From JAFEDN01 sp963844565 (GTDB lineage: Bacteria; Pseudomonadota; Gammaproteobacteria; Coxiellales; Coxiellaceae), in the NCBI GenBank assembly GCA_963844565.1, contig CAWJON010000002.1, forward strand, positions 496,001-560,000: a DNA stretch of 64,000 nucleotides, given 5' to 3'. Position 1 is the stretch's first letter. Each line of letters begins with the position of its first letter. The notes beneath the pieces were generated by a model that worked only from the letters and a program-made list of their open reading frames with translations, was not told where the DNA came from and searched no databases. A program made the translations under genes and the position numbers. Below are positions 1 to 10,094 of this stretch, one piece after another.

Positions 1-1
1 C

Positions 2-1090
2 CCGATGTACATGAGCATTGGCATTTGGGGTTCGCAAAATCGTTCTTATGCAGCCATTAAATTTTTCTTATATACTTTTTTTGGTTCGACTTTATTACTG
101 ATTGCCATTTTATATTTGCGTTTGAAAGCCGACAGCTTCTTGATTACTGATTTTTATCAGTTAAAAATTGCTTTAACAACCCAGATTATCATTTTCATTG
201 GATTTTTCCTGGCTTTTGCCATTAAGGTCCCAATGTTTCCTTTACACACTTGGTTGCCGCACGCTCATACCGAAGCGCCTGCTGGTGGCTCGGTAATTTT
301 GGCCGCTTTAATGTTGAAATTGGGTGGTTACGGTTTTTTACGTTTTACTTTGCCGATTGTTCCTGACGCTTGCCGTTACCTCGAATGGGTGATGGTTGCC
401 TTGTCATTAGTGGCCATTCTTTATATTGGTTTGATAGCGATTGCACAGGTCGATATGAAGCGGCTGATTGCTTATTCTTCTGTTGCCCACATGGGTTTTG
501 TCACTTTAGGATGTTTTTTTCCCTTTATTGTGTTGCAAAAAGGAGCCAACGTTTCTTTTGCCACTTTGGGAATTGAAGGAGCGGTAGTGCAAATGATTGC
601 ACACGCGTTTGGATCTGGAGCTCTCTTCTTGGCGTTTGGAGCGTTGTATGAGCAAATGCATACCCGTCAATTGAAAGATTTTGGCGGTGTCGCTAATGTG
701 ATGCCCATTTTTGCTGCCTTCTTTATGTTATTTGTAATGGCCAACGTCGGGCTACCGGGAACTTCAGGATTTGTGGGTGAGTTTTTTGTGATCATGAGCA
801 CTTTCCAATCTGGGTTTTGGGTAACGTTCTTTGCCGCCACAACCCTGATTACGGGCGCTGCTTATTCGCTGTGGATGTATCGTCGTGTATTTTATGGGGA
901 AGTGGCGAATGATGACGTCCGTCAACTCAAGGATATAAGAGGCTTTGATATTTGGGTATTTGCTTTGCTAGCGGTATTTATTTTGCTGATTGGTGTTTTC
1001 CCTGAAAGCTTATTACGTGTGGTCCATGCTACTGCAAATCATTTAATTGAGATTATGAACCAATCGCATTTAGAGTCGTCAATAAAGTAA
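2..1090 (+). CDS. nuoM: NADH-quinone oxidoreductase subunit M, 5' end outside window
   Basis: Membrane subunit of respiratory complex I and one of its antiporter-like proton channels. The reading frame is open from base 2, so only about the last 362 residues of a protein of roughly 500 are present. It is almost entirely transmembrane helices. Family landmarks visible are a conserved Lys in the helix reading FAIKVPMFPLHTWLPHAHTE, the motif DMKRLIAYSSVAHMG, and GLPGTSGFVGEF. nuoN follows 14 bases later in the same direction, the usual end of a nuo operon. No frame damage is seen. Confidence 0.95.
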   Translation, partial: PMYMSIGIWGSQNRSYAAIKFFLYTFFGSTLLLIAILYLRLKADSFLITDFYQLKIALTTQIIIFIGFFLAFAIKVPMFPLHTWLPHAHTEAPAGGSVILAALMLKLGGYGFLRFTLPIVPDACRYLEWVMVALSLVAILYIGLIAIAQVDMKRLIAYSSVAHMGFVTLGCFFPFIVLQKGANVSFATLGIEGAVVQMIAHAFGSGALFLAFGALYEQMHTRQLKDFGGVANVMPIFAAFFMLFVMANVGLPGTSGFVGEFFVIMSTFQSGFWVTFFAATTLITGAAYSLWMYRRVFYGEVANDDVRQLKDIRGFDIWVFALLAVFILLIGVFPESLLRVVHATANHLIEIMNQSHLESSIK

Positions 1091-1104
1091 GCTGAGAGTT
1101 GAGC

Positions 1105-2550
1105 ATGAATGATTTTTCTTTAAATGACTTTTTGTTGGTTTTGCCAGAAGTATTTCTGGCGATTATGAGCTGCGTCATTTTATTGATGGGTGTCTTTTCC
1201 AAAAGTATAAAAGATTTATCTTATTACTTGGTGCAACTGAGTTTAATTATCGGGGCTCTGTTGACCGTTTATCTATATTTTGGCGTGTTTAAAGCGCCCG
1301 TTTTCGGTTTGTCGCACACGTTTACAGTTGACCAACTCGCAGTGATCCTAAAGATTTTTGTTTATATCACCGCTTTTTTTGTGTTTATTTATTCACGTGC
1401 CTACAATGCTGACCGTCATATTGCCAGCAATGAATTTCATGTATTGGGATTGTTATCAACGATTGGAATGTTGGTATTAATTTCTTCTTATAATTTGCTC
1501 ACCCTTTATTTAGGTTTAGAGTTATTGTCTTTGCCATTGTATGCGCTTGTTGCGTTACAAAGAGCCAAAATGCGCTGTATAGAAGCCGCCATGAAATATT
1601 TTGTGGTGGGAGGCTTGGCTTCAGGCTTATTGCTTTACGGCATTTCCATTTTTTTCGGTATTGCTCACAGCTTAGATTTAACCGTAATTGCACACTCGGT
1701 TGTCCTTTTACACAATCAGAGTGATCTTTTGCTTGTTTTTGCTTTAGTATTTGTCATTGCAGGAATGGCGTTTAAATTAGGCGCTGTGCCTTTCCACATG
1801 TGGGTGCCTGACGTGTATGATGGCGCACCCACTTCCGTAACTTTATTAATTAGCACAGCACCGAAAATAGCTGCTTTCGCGTTATTTGTGCGTTTTCTTG
1901 CCGAAGGTTTGCCGGGTTTATTTGTTGATTGGCAACAGATGTTAATTATTCTCGGTATTCTCTCAGTTGCTTTAGGAAATATTGTCGCCATTGTTCAAGT
2001 GAACATTAAACGGCTATTAGCGTATTCCTCCATTGCACATATGGGTTATGTGCTGTTGGCGTTGGCTTGCGGTTCAGTTTCTGGTAATTCTGCCGCCATA
2101 TTTTATGTGCTCACCTATTCGCTAATGAGTTTAGGTGCATTCGGGATGGTGGCATTATTAAGCCGCACTGGTTTTGAGGCCAATGACATCGAAGACTTTG
2201 CCGGTTTAAATAATCGAAATCCATGGTTAGCTTTTATGATGCTTATCTTAATGTTTTCAATGGCAGGTGTGCCACCCTTAGTGGGTTTTATTGCTAAATT
2301 GGCGGTATTAAATGCTTTGATTGAAATACATTTAACCACTATAGCTATCATCACTTTAATTTTTTCCATTGTGGGCGCCTATTATTACATCCGCATCATC
2401 AAGGTAATGTATTTCGATCAACCCTCCCAAAGTGAAATAATTACCTATTCTCGATCTACCCAGTGGGCAATGAGTATTAATGGTGTTGTGGTTTTAATCC
2501 TGGGAATTTTCCCTAGCGTTCTGTTTAATCTTTGTCAAAAACTTTTTTAA
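1105..2550 (+). CDS. nuoN: NADH-quinone oxidoreductase subunit N
   Basis: Antiporter-like membrane subunit of complex I, about 481 residues and normal for NuoN. Landmarks are the helix reading GMAFKLGAVPFHMWVPDVYDGAP, the motif NIKRLLAYSSIAHMGYVLLA, and GVPPLVGFIAKL. I chose ATG 1105 because a GAGAG ribosome site at 1094-1098 is spaced correctly for it. The upstream in-frame TTG at 1099 would leave no spacing. It is the last nuo gene; the next gene starts 127 bases on and is unrelated. Confidence 0.95.
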   Translation: MNDFSLNDFLLVLPEVFLAIMSCVILLMGVFSKSIKDLSYYLVQLSLIIGALLTVYLYFGVFKAPVFGLSHTFTVDQLAVILKIFVYITAFFVFIYSRAYNADRHIASNEFHVLGLLSTIGMLVLISSYNLLTLYLGLELLSLPLYALVALQRAKMRCIEAAMKYFVVGGLASGLLLYGISIFFGIAHSLDLTVIAHSVVLLHNQSDLLLVFALVFVIAGMAFKLGAVPFHMWVPDVYDGAPTSVTLLISTAPKIAAFALFVRFLAEGLPGLFVDWQQMLIILGILSVALGNIVAIVQVNIKRLLAYSSIAHMGYVLLALACGSVSGNSAAIFYVLTYSLMSLGAFGMVALLSRTGFEANDIEDFAGLNNRNPWLAFMMLILMFSMAGVPPLVGFIAKLAVLNALIEIHLTTIAIITLIFSIVGAYYYIRIIKVMYFDQPSQSEIITYSRSTQWAMSINGVVVLILGIFPSVLFNLCQKLF

Positions 2551-2677
2551 GACACTTCCTGGTTCAAATACTATTCGTCGTTAAATTTTTTTTCATTTAA
2601 GAAAACCTTAATATTGCCATGCTACGTTTTAAAAGATGGGGTTTTTGAGTAAAAAATACGCACAATAAGAGGTTGAC

Positions 2678-3262
2678 ATGAAAAAACAAGAAGAAAAAAC
2701 AGTAAAACGTAGTAGTTATTATGGAAATCGAAATTCTTTTTTGAAGCCAGTAATTCAGAGTTATTGGTATCCTGCTGATAACGTTGATATCGATCCTCAG
2801 CGGTTGATGGCTGTCTGCATCGAAACCATGCGAAATAATCTTGTTAGTCAATTTATTAAGTCAAAAGGCAAAAAGGAGCAAGAAAAATTACACCCAGTAC
2901 TCACTGTAATAGCCAAATTAGAGTGTTTATTTAAGAATCCCGAGGAAAAAAATTGGTTAACTACAAAAGAGCTAAGCACATTGTTTGAATGTGATAGATG
3001 TTATAGGGTGTTAGCCGAGAATGAAAAATATTGGCCTGAAGTATTTAGGAAGAATTGTAAGGCAAGAGCAAAAGCCGGCACAGTGCCGATTCCAGATTGG
3101 AACCTTGCTAGCCAGGAATTTTATAGAGTATATTACGAAACAGCCGCCAATTTGGGCATTTTTATTAAACCTCTTGAGGCAGGAGCCACCAAAAGAAACC
3201 CAGGTGAGTTGAATACATTTGATGACTTACTTGACGATGAAACACCTTCACCTTCAATCTAA
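2678..3262 (+). CDS. hypothetical protein, 194 residues
   Basis: I do not recognise this protein. It is soluble and basic at the N-terminus (MKKQEEKTVKRSS), with no signal peptide or membrane segment and an acidic C-terminus (FDDLLDDETPSP). A good ribosome site, AGAGG, lies just before ATG 2678. It stands alone between nuoN and a permease. An acidic, Ser/Pro-containing tail is common in Legionellales secreted effectors, but nothing here proves secretion. Confidence 0.75.
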   Translation: MKKQEEKTVKRSSYYGNRNSFLKPVIQSYWYPADNVDIDPQRLMAVCIETMRNNLVSQFIKSKGKKEQEKLHPVLTVIAKLECLFKNPEEKNWLTTKELSTLFECDRCYRVLAENEKYWPEVFRKNCKARAKAGTVPIPDWNLASQEFYRVYYETAANLGIFIKPLEAGATKRNPGELNTFDDLLDDETPSPSI

Positions 3263-3331
3263 ATAGGTTAGCAAACTAAGAAATAATACTATATCCTAAA
3301 TCAATAGCGATGATTGTTAGAGGTAAGAACA

Positions 3332-4888
3332 ATGCAATTCAAACGTGAGATTGGTCTTTTTGGTTTGTTTCTGGTCGGCATCGGCAGCATCATTGGGTCG
3401 GGATGGTTGTTCGGGCCACTCTACACGGCGCAAATTGCGGGTCCCGCTGCGGTGATTTCCTGGGTGCTCGGTGGATTATTAATGGTGTTAATTACACTCA
3501 CCTTCGCTGAACTAGGCAGCGCTTTTCCAGTGGCTGGCAGTATGGTGCAAGTGGCTCAACAAAGTCATGGCCCGCTGGTGAGCTTTATGATCGGATGGTT
3601 AATTTGGGCATCTAACGTCGCTATTCCGCCGGTGGAGACAATGGCCGTCATGCAATATGCCGGCAATTATATCCCTGGGTTAGTGACTAAAGTCGATAAC
3701 GCTACGGTTGTCACACGCTTAGGATTTGGGTTAAGCGCGGTGGTTTTATTATTGATGACTGTTTTAAATTATTTTGGCGCTCGTTTTTTCAGCAGCGCCA
3801 ATAATACAATTACCGCTTTCAAGTTGATCATGCCCATCGCTACCATGGTATTATTGCTGGTCATTGATTTTCATAGCAGTAATTTGCATAGTGCAGCCGC
3901 TGGGGGATTTGCTCCTTATGGTTGGCACGGAATTTTAGCGGCTTTGCCTTTGGGTGGTGTGGTGTTTTCTTTGCTCGGAGCGAATACCGTTCTGCATTTA
4001 GCTGCTGAAACCAAAAATCCACAGCGCTATATTCCATTAGCATTAATCGGCTCGATAATTATCTGTGCGTTATTGTATGCATTACTGCAATTCGCTTTTG
4101 TTGGCGCCGTTTCACCCGCATCCATTGCTGAAGGCTGGTCTAAATTACATTTTCCTGGCGACAGCGGACCTTTTGCTGGAATACTAACCGCATTGGGTTT
4201 GGGCTGGTTCGTCATTATTTTATACGCAGACGCAATCATCTCGCCATTTGGCACTGGATTTATTTTTACCGGCGCAACTGCGCGGGTCAATTATGGCTTA
4301 AGCAAAATTGGTTTTTTTCCTAAAAGCCTACAAACTTTGAATGAAAAAGGTGTTCCGGTTAAAGCGTTAATTATGAATTACCTGATTAGTTTGTTATTAT
4401 TTTTGCCCTTCCCAGGTTGGCAAAGTTTGGTTGGTTTTATTATTTCTTGCTTTATACTTTCTTATATTATTGGTCCAATTGCCTTAATTGTTCTACGCAG
4501 AAATCTACCAGATCATGCACGGCCTTTTCGGTTACCTTGGGCATATGGCATGTCGCTATTAGCATTTTACGGCTGTAATTTGTTGGTGTTTTGGACGGGA
4601 TGGGACACTGTTTATAAGATGATGATTACCATGGTCATTGGATTCGTATATTTCATTTTCTATTGTGTAAAAGAAAAAAATAACCTATGGGCTTCACAAT
4701 GGCGAGTGTCCTGGTGGATTTTTCCTTATCTTTTAGGAATGGCGATTATTTCTTACTATGGTAGTTTTGGCGGCGGCAAAAATATTATTTCTTTTGGCTT
4801 GGATTTTGCCGTGATGGCAGTTTTTTCAGTGATTATTTTTCTGCTGGCGATAAAATTAAGTAAAGGAAACTCTGTCGCCATACCCTAG
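3332..4888 (+). CDS. APC-family amino acid permease
   Basis: Inner-membrane amino-acid transporter of the APC superfamily, about 518 residues with roughly 12-14 membrane segments. The N-terminal segment has the family signature GIGSIIGSGWLFGPLYTA (substrate-binding unwound helix 1), followed by FAELGSAFPVAGSM. An in-frame TTG exists at 3314, but an AGAGG site at 3319-3323 followed 8 bases later by ATG 3332 decides the start. Substrate cannot be read from sequence. Related permeases in Legionellales often take up host amino acids. Confidence 0.88.
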   Translation: MQFKREIGLFGLFLVGIGSIIGSGWLFGPLYTAQIAGPAAVISWVLGGLLMVLITLTFAELGSAFPVAGSMVQVAQQSHGPLVSFMIGWLIWASNVAIPPVETMAVMQYAGNYIPGLVTKVDNATVVTRLGFGLSAVVLLLMTVLNYFGARFFSSANNTITAFKLIMPIATMVLLLVIDFHSSNLHSAAAGGFAPYGWHGILAALPLGGVVFSLLGANTVLHLAAETKNPQRYIPLALIGSIIICALLYALLQFAFVGAVSPASIAEGWSKLHFPGDSGPFAGILTALGLGWFVIILYADAIISPFGTGFIFTGATARVNYGLSKIGFFPKSLQTLNEKGVPVKALIMNYLISLLLFLPFPGWQSLVGFIISCFILSYIIGPIALIVLRRNLPDHARPFRLPWAYGMSLLAFYGCNLLVFWTGWDTVYKMMITMVIGFVYFIFYCVKEKNNLWASQWRVSWWIFPYLLGMAIISYYGSFGGGKNIISFGLDFAVMAVFSVIIFLLAIKLSKGNSVAIP

Positions 4889-4918
4889 CAGAGTATTTCG
4901 CAATTTTTCTCTAATGCC

Positions 4919-4950
4919 GTGCGGTTTAGATCACGAAATCTACACCGCAC
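4919..4950. repeat. short palindrome sharing the end of the larger repeat family
   Basis: The arms GTGCGGTTTAGA and TCTACACCGCAC form an imperfect inverted repeat. The same string (GGTTTAG, a few bases, CGAAATCTACMCCGC) ends the repeat at 11289-11305 and the composite at 26396-26410. It lies 30 bases after the permease stop with no T-run, so it is more likely a solo terminal piece of that repeat family than a terminator. Confidence 0.6.
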
Positions 4951-5068
4951 GTTATGATTAGTCATCCCAGTTGCCAAATTTTTAACAGCAATAGTTAATT
5001 TTGGCAAAAAATCAGTTAATGTTCTGGTTTTGGTGATTCCATATTTATCCTTCATTCAACAAGAGCAC

Positions 5069-5097
5069 TTGATTTTTGTTCCGGATTTCTTTATTAT
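5069..5097 (+). promoter_or_regulatory. sigma-70 promoter of the initiator tRNA
   Basis: A -35 box TTGATT (5069-5074) and a -10 box TATTAT (5092-5097) are separated by exactly 17 bases. The mature tRNA begins 11 bases after the -10 box, so transcription would start a few bases before it. Confidence 0.65.
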
Positions 5098-5107
5098 CAA
5101 CGGTTAC

Positions 5108-5184
<77 letters not shown>

Positions 5185-5208
5185 CATTTTCATATTTTTG
5201 AAGGGGAG

Positions 5209-5229
5209 AGGGCCAATGGCCCTTTTTTT
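5209..5229 (+). terminator. intrinsic terminator or attenuator after the initiator tRNA
   Basis: The stem AGGGCC / GGCCCT (5209-5214 with 5218-5223), a 3-base loop and a following run of T (5223-5229) form a Rho-independent terminator. It sits between the tRNA and rimP. The downstream operon is therefore read either by partial read-through or from a promoter within 5230-5254 that I cannot identify. Confidence 0.75.
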
Positions 5230-5254
5230 ATTGCCGGCATAATTTGAGAACAAT

Positions 5255-5722
5255 ATGCAAGCTTCAGAATTGCTAAAAATTATAGAACCGGCGGTAATCG
5301 CTCAGGGCCTACGAATTATGGGGAGCTGAATGGGTAAACGAGGGAAAAAACACTGTTATTAAGAATTTATATAGATAGCGCCACCGGTGTTAATTTAGAT
5401 CAATGCGCAAAGGTTAGCCGCCAAATTAGTGCGGTACTGGATGTAGAAGATATCATCCAGGGACATTATTATTTAGAAGTGTCCTCTCCTGGCATTGAAA
5501 GGCCGTTGTTCACCATTGACCAATGCCGGGGTTATTTAGATAAGACAGTAGCAATACGCTTACGTGTTCCCAAAGTGGGGAGACGTAATTTTACTGGAAC
5601 TTTAGTTCAGGTGGAAAATGAACAAATTGTCCTTACAAATGGACAATCAAGCTGAGGAAAAATTTTCTTGGCATGATATTGATAGAGCCCATGTAGTGGA
5701 GAAAGGGAAGTTTCCCCGCTAA
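5255..5722 (+). CDS. rimP: ribosome maturation factor RimP, reading frame broken
   Basis: RimP helps assemble the 30S subunit. The conceptual product has the family segment LEVSSPGIERPLF and covers about 155 residues, a normal length, from ATG 5255 to TAA 5720-5722. At least three frame changes are needed to read it: an extra G near 5317-5320, an extra A near 5372-5375, and a shift near 5653. All lie at short homopolymers. RimP is conserved and first in the rimP-nusA-infB operon, so I favour base-call errors over true loss. Confidence 0.75.
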
Positions 5723-5741
5723 AGTATGATGAGGTAATCTT

Positions 5742-7239
5742 ATGAATAGTAAAGATATTTTATTGATTGTGCAATCACTCTCCAATGAAAAAGGAGTTAG
5801 TGAAGAAGCTATTTTTCAGTCAATTGAGGCCGCTTTAGCCACCGTAGCTGCTCAGACGCTACGAGGATGAAGATGTTATTATTCGCGTCTCCATAGATCG
5901 GAAAACAGGAGATTATGAAGCTTATCGTTGTTGGACTGTCGTCACCAATGAAGATGAGTTAGAAGATACCTGCCCAGCAAATGCTGTTAACTGAAGCGCA
6001 AAAAATTGATCCTGAACTAAATGTTGGCGATGTAGTTGAAGAAAAAATTGAACGTCCTGATTTTGGACGTATTGCTGCGCAACAAGCCAAACAAGTGATT
6101 ATCCAAAAAGTGCGCGAAGCAGAACGTGAGCAAAATTATCGATCAATACCGTGCGCGATTTGGGGAATTGATTATCGGCGTAGTTAAAAAAGTCACGCGC
6201 GAACATATCATTTTAGATATGGGTGATAATGCTGAAGCTCTTATTATCTAGAGAAGAAATGTTGCCGCGAGATATTTTCAGAGTTAATGATCGCCTACGC
6301 GGATTATTATATGAGGTTCGAGATGGGAAACGAGGGCCTCAACTCGCCGTTAGTCGTACGGATCCACAATTTTTAGTTGAATTATTTAAAATCGAAGTTC
6401 CTGAAATCAGTGAAGAAGTGATTGAAATCAAAAGTGCTGCACGAGATCCAGGTTCGCGCGCTAAAATTGCCGTCAAAACTAATGATGGCCGCATTGATCC
6501 AGTAGGCGCTTGCGTCGGTATGCGAGGTTCTCGTGTGCAGGCTGTCTCCAATGAGTTAGGTGGCGAGCGCATTGACATTGTATTATGGGATGATAATCCT
6601 GCCCAATTTGTTATTAATGCAATGGCGCCTGCAGAGGTTGCTTCAATTGTAGTGGATGAAGAAACTCATTCCATGGATATTGCTGGTTAATGAAGATCAA
6701 TTGCTTAAGCAATTGGTCGCAGTGGACAAAATATTAATCTTGCCAGCAACTTAACGGGATGGCGTTTAAACGTTATGACTGAAAAAGAAGCAGTTTCCAA
6801 ACAAGAGACGGAATCTGGGAAAGCAAAATCTTTATTTGTTGAAAAACTGGATATTGATGAAGAAGTAGCTGAAATGTTAGTGAGTGAAGGATTCACCAAT
6901 TTGGAAGAGATTGCCTACGTGCCTGTGCAGGAATTGGCAGAAGTGGAAGGCTTTGATGAAAATATTGCTTCAGAGCTTCAACAACGAGCTAGTGATGTTT
7001 TACTGACTCAAGAACTCGCGACGGAAACGGCGCGTCGAGTAACCAACCCAGACGAAGATCTCTTGTCTGTGGAAGGTATGACTGAAAAATTAGCTTTAAA
7101 ATTGGCAGAAAAAGGTGTTATCAACCGTGAAGATTTAGCAGAGCATTCTGTAGGTGAATTAACAGATCTGGTAAATGAATTAGATGAAAAAACCGCTGCC
7201 AAATTAATTATGAGCGCAAGGGCACATTGGTTTGAATAG
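5742..7239 (+). CDS. nusA: transcription termination/antitermination factor NusA, frame broken
   Basis: NusA binds RNA polymerase and controls pausing, termination and antitermination. The conceptual protein is close to 499 residues, as expected. It has an N-terminal polymerase-binding domain (MNSKDILLIVQSLSNEKG), S1 and KH segments (DPVGACVGMRGSRVQAV) and two C-terminal acidic repeats (from about 6775). The frame changes near 5865, 5975, 6132, 6243, 6688 and 6700-6715, with residues of the correct protein on both sides each time. Loss of NusA is normally lethal, so sequencing indels are the simplest explanation. It lies 19 bases after rimP and 40 before infB. Confidence 0.82.
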
Positions 7240-7279
7240 CTTTCGTGCGATTAGTTTATAAATAGATTGGGTTTAAATT

Positions 7280-9719
7280 ATGCCAGATATCAGTATCATC
7301 GAGTTAGCAACTTTAGTGCGTAATACCCCTGAACGTTTACTTGTTCAGTTACAGGAAGCTGGGGTTGCAGTAACGGATATTAATCAAATGATCACCCCCG
7401 AACAAAAGCGGCAATTATTGCTGCATTTGCAAAAAAATCGAGGTGAAGAGGCTGCTCCTAAAAAACGCGATAAAATTACCTTAAAACGTAAAAGTGTGGG
7501 CGTGGTAAAACAAGGAAAGAAGAGTGTCAGCGTGGAGTTTAGGGCGAAACGCACCTATGTTAAACCCACTCAGGCTAAAGAGCAGGAAGTCGCTGCAGAA
7601 AATCAAATTGAATCAATCTCCGAGCAGGAAGAAGTTTCTTCTGCATCAGAAACAGTTCACGAAAAAGAACCTACTGTAGCCCCAGAGACCGTTAAACCTT
7701 CGGTGCAAGAAACACCAAGTGAATCGGTGGGGAAAGAAGAGGAGGCGCCTCGTGGAAAGAAAAAACTTAAACGTGAGACACGAGAACGGCGTAACCTCCG
7801 TGAAGAAGTTGGAGTTGAAGAAATCGAAGAAGAGGTAGATGAGCCCGAAACTGCGGGGCAACCTCAGTTAAGACCTTTTAAACGTAAGAAAAAACCTTTT
7901 AAAGAGACACGCACTAGACGGGTTGCCTCTTTAGAGCAAAGTTTTGCTAAACCTACGGCGCCTGTGGTACGCGAGGTGGTCATACCGGAATCAATTACGG
8001 TGGCGGAATTAGCACGTAAATTGACGGTAAAAGCTGCCGAAGTAATTAAAGTGATGATGCGCATGGGCGCCATGGCCACGATTAATCAGATTTTGGATAA
8101 AGATACTGCAACATTAGTTGTTGAAGAAATGGGCCATAAGACTAAGGCTTCTCAAAATAACGTAGAAGAAGATTTTATTTTATCTGACGAACAGTCAGAT
8201 ATTGAACCGATAAACCCGTGCGCCTGTAGTTACTATTATGGGGCATGTTGACCATGGTAAAACCTCTTTATTGGATTACATTCGACGAACTCAGGTAACT
8301 ACCACGGAAGCGGGGGGTATTACTCAACATATTGGTGCTTATCGAGTACAAACCGACAAAGGCACGATTTGTTTTTTAGATACACCTGGCCATGAGGCGT
8401 TTACGGCCATGCGTGCACGTGGCGCACAATGCACTGATATTGTCATTTTGGTGGTAGCGGCGGATGACGGCGTTATGCCTCAGACCATTGAGGCAATCCA
8501 GCATGCCAGAGCAGCCAAAGTGCCTATTATTGTTGCTATTAATAAGATGGACAAATACGGCGCTGATCCCGAACGCGTGCGTAATGAATTGTCGCAACAC
8601 GAGGTTTTCTCAGAAGATTGGGGTGGTGATACCATGTTTCAACCGATCTCTGCCAAAACAGGTCTAGGTGTTCCTAACTTGTTAGAAAGAATCTTATTAC
8701 AGGCCGAAGTTTTGGAATTAAAGGCTATTCCGACCGGTCCTGCCCGTGGCATTGTCATTGAATCTCGTTTGGACAAAGGGCTGGGCCCGGTTGCAACAGT
8801 TTTGGTCATGCGTGGCGAACTGAAAAAAGGCGACATAGTATTGGCTGGCCGAGAATACGGACGTGTTCGAGCAATGATTAATGATTATAGGTAAAGAAAG
8901 TATTAGTGCCGGACCTTCCACGCCGGTGGAAATACTGGGGTTATCAGGGACGCCAACGGCGGGTGATAGATGATGGTCGTTGCTGACGAGCGTAAAGCGC
9001 GTGAAATTGCTCAATTTCGTCAAGGTAAATATCGTGAAGTGCGTTTAGCAAAACGCAGAACTGCCCATTTAGAAGGCTTATTTGATCAATTACAAGAAGG
9101 TAATGCCGTTTTGAATGTGGTATTGAAAGCGGATGTACAGGGTTCTGTGGAAGCTATTACTGATTCTTTAAACAAGCTGGCCACAGATATCGCCAAAATT
9201 AACATTATCTCTAGCGGAGTGGGTGGAATAACTGAGTCAGATATTAATTTAGCGATTGCATCACAAGCGATTGTGGTTGGTTTTAACGTCCGTGCTGATT
9301 CCAGTGCTCGACAAGTTGCGGCGAATGAAAGCGTAGACTTACGTTATTACAGCATCATTTATACTTTGATTGACGAAGTCAAATCTGCATTAAGTGGGCT
9401 CTTGTCTCCCACCAAACAAGAAAAAATTGTTGGGTTGGCTGAGGTTCGCGAAGTTTTTCGCGCCACCAAACACGGCACTATTGCCGGATGTATGGTTACC
9501 GAAGGTTATTTGAAGAAAACTTTACCAGTTCGTGTTCTTCGTAATAACGTTGTTGTTTTTGCTGGAAATTTAGAATCTTTGCGCCGTTTTAAAGATGATG
9601 CTGCTGAGGTTCGTCAAGGGAACGAGTGTGGCATTGGTATAAAAGGCTATAACGATATTCAGGTGGGTGATCAAATTGAAACATTTGAGATTGTTATCGT
9701 TAAGCGGACGTTAGCATAG
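7280..9719 (+). CDS. infB: translation initiation factor IF-2, frame broken
   Basis: IF-2 is the GTPase that brings initiator tRNA to the 30S subunit; its gene shares this locus with the initiator tRNA. In order: an N-terminal IF2_N domain (PDISIIELATLV), a highly charged Glu/Lys linker, and the G domain with G1 GHVDHGKT (from 8238), G3 DTPGHEAF and G4 NKMD. The C-terminal domains follow from 8970. Total conceptual length is about 813 residues. Frame changes are needed near 8212 (just before G1), near 8888 (extra A) and near 8968 (missing A). Each restores the correct protein. Confidence 0.85.
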
Positions 9720-9728
9720 AAATAGTTT

Positions 9729-10094
9729 ATGCCTGAACATTCAAAACGTAATCGGCAAGTTGCTGACATGATCCAGCGTGAGTTGGCGTTGGCTCTGCGA
9801 CAAGAAATAAAAGATCCTCGTTTGGCAAATCTTAATATAACTGATGTGGTGCTTTCTCCGGATTTTCGTCATGCAAAAATTTATTTTACTTTGGTAAAAG
9901 ATGAAGATTTGGAAGGCGCAAAAATTGCTTTGCAGCGTGGTGCTGGACATTTTCGTCATATTTTGGCTGAAAAACTAGCTTTGCGTTACACGCCTGCTTT
10001 GGCGTTTTATTATGATCAAACCATTTTAAAAGCCGAACGATTAAGTAAGTTGTTGGCAGAAACAGAAAAAAAAGATGAAACAGAAGAAAAATGA
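9729..10094 (+). CDS. rbfA: ribosome-binding factor A
   Basis: Cold-shock associated 30S maturation factor, 121 residues, with the KH-like fold signature segments VADMIQRELALALRQEIKDPR and VLSPDFRHAKIYFT. It begins 9 bases after infB and its end overlaps truB by 20 bases, so it is in the same operon. The reading frame is intact, unlike the three genes upstream. Confidence 0.95.
   Translation: MPEHSKRNRQVADMIQRELALALRQEIKDPRLANLNITDVVLSPDFRHAKIYFTLVKDEDLEGAKIALQRGAGHFRHILAEKLALRYTPALAFYYDQTILKAERLSKLLAETEKKDETEEK

Noticed and set aside
5860..9000. Programmed frameshifting in nusA and infB
   Set aside because: Too many shifts in both directions, without slippery heptamers and pseudoknots; indel errors explain them more simply.
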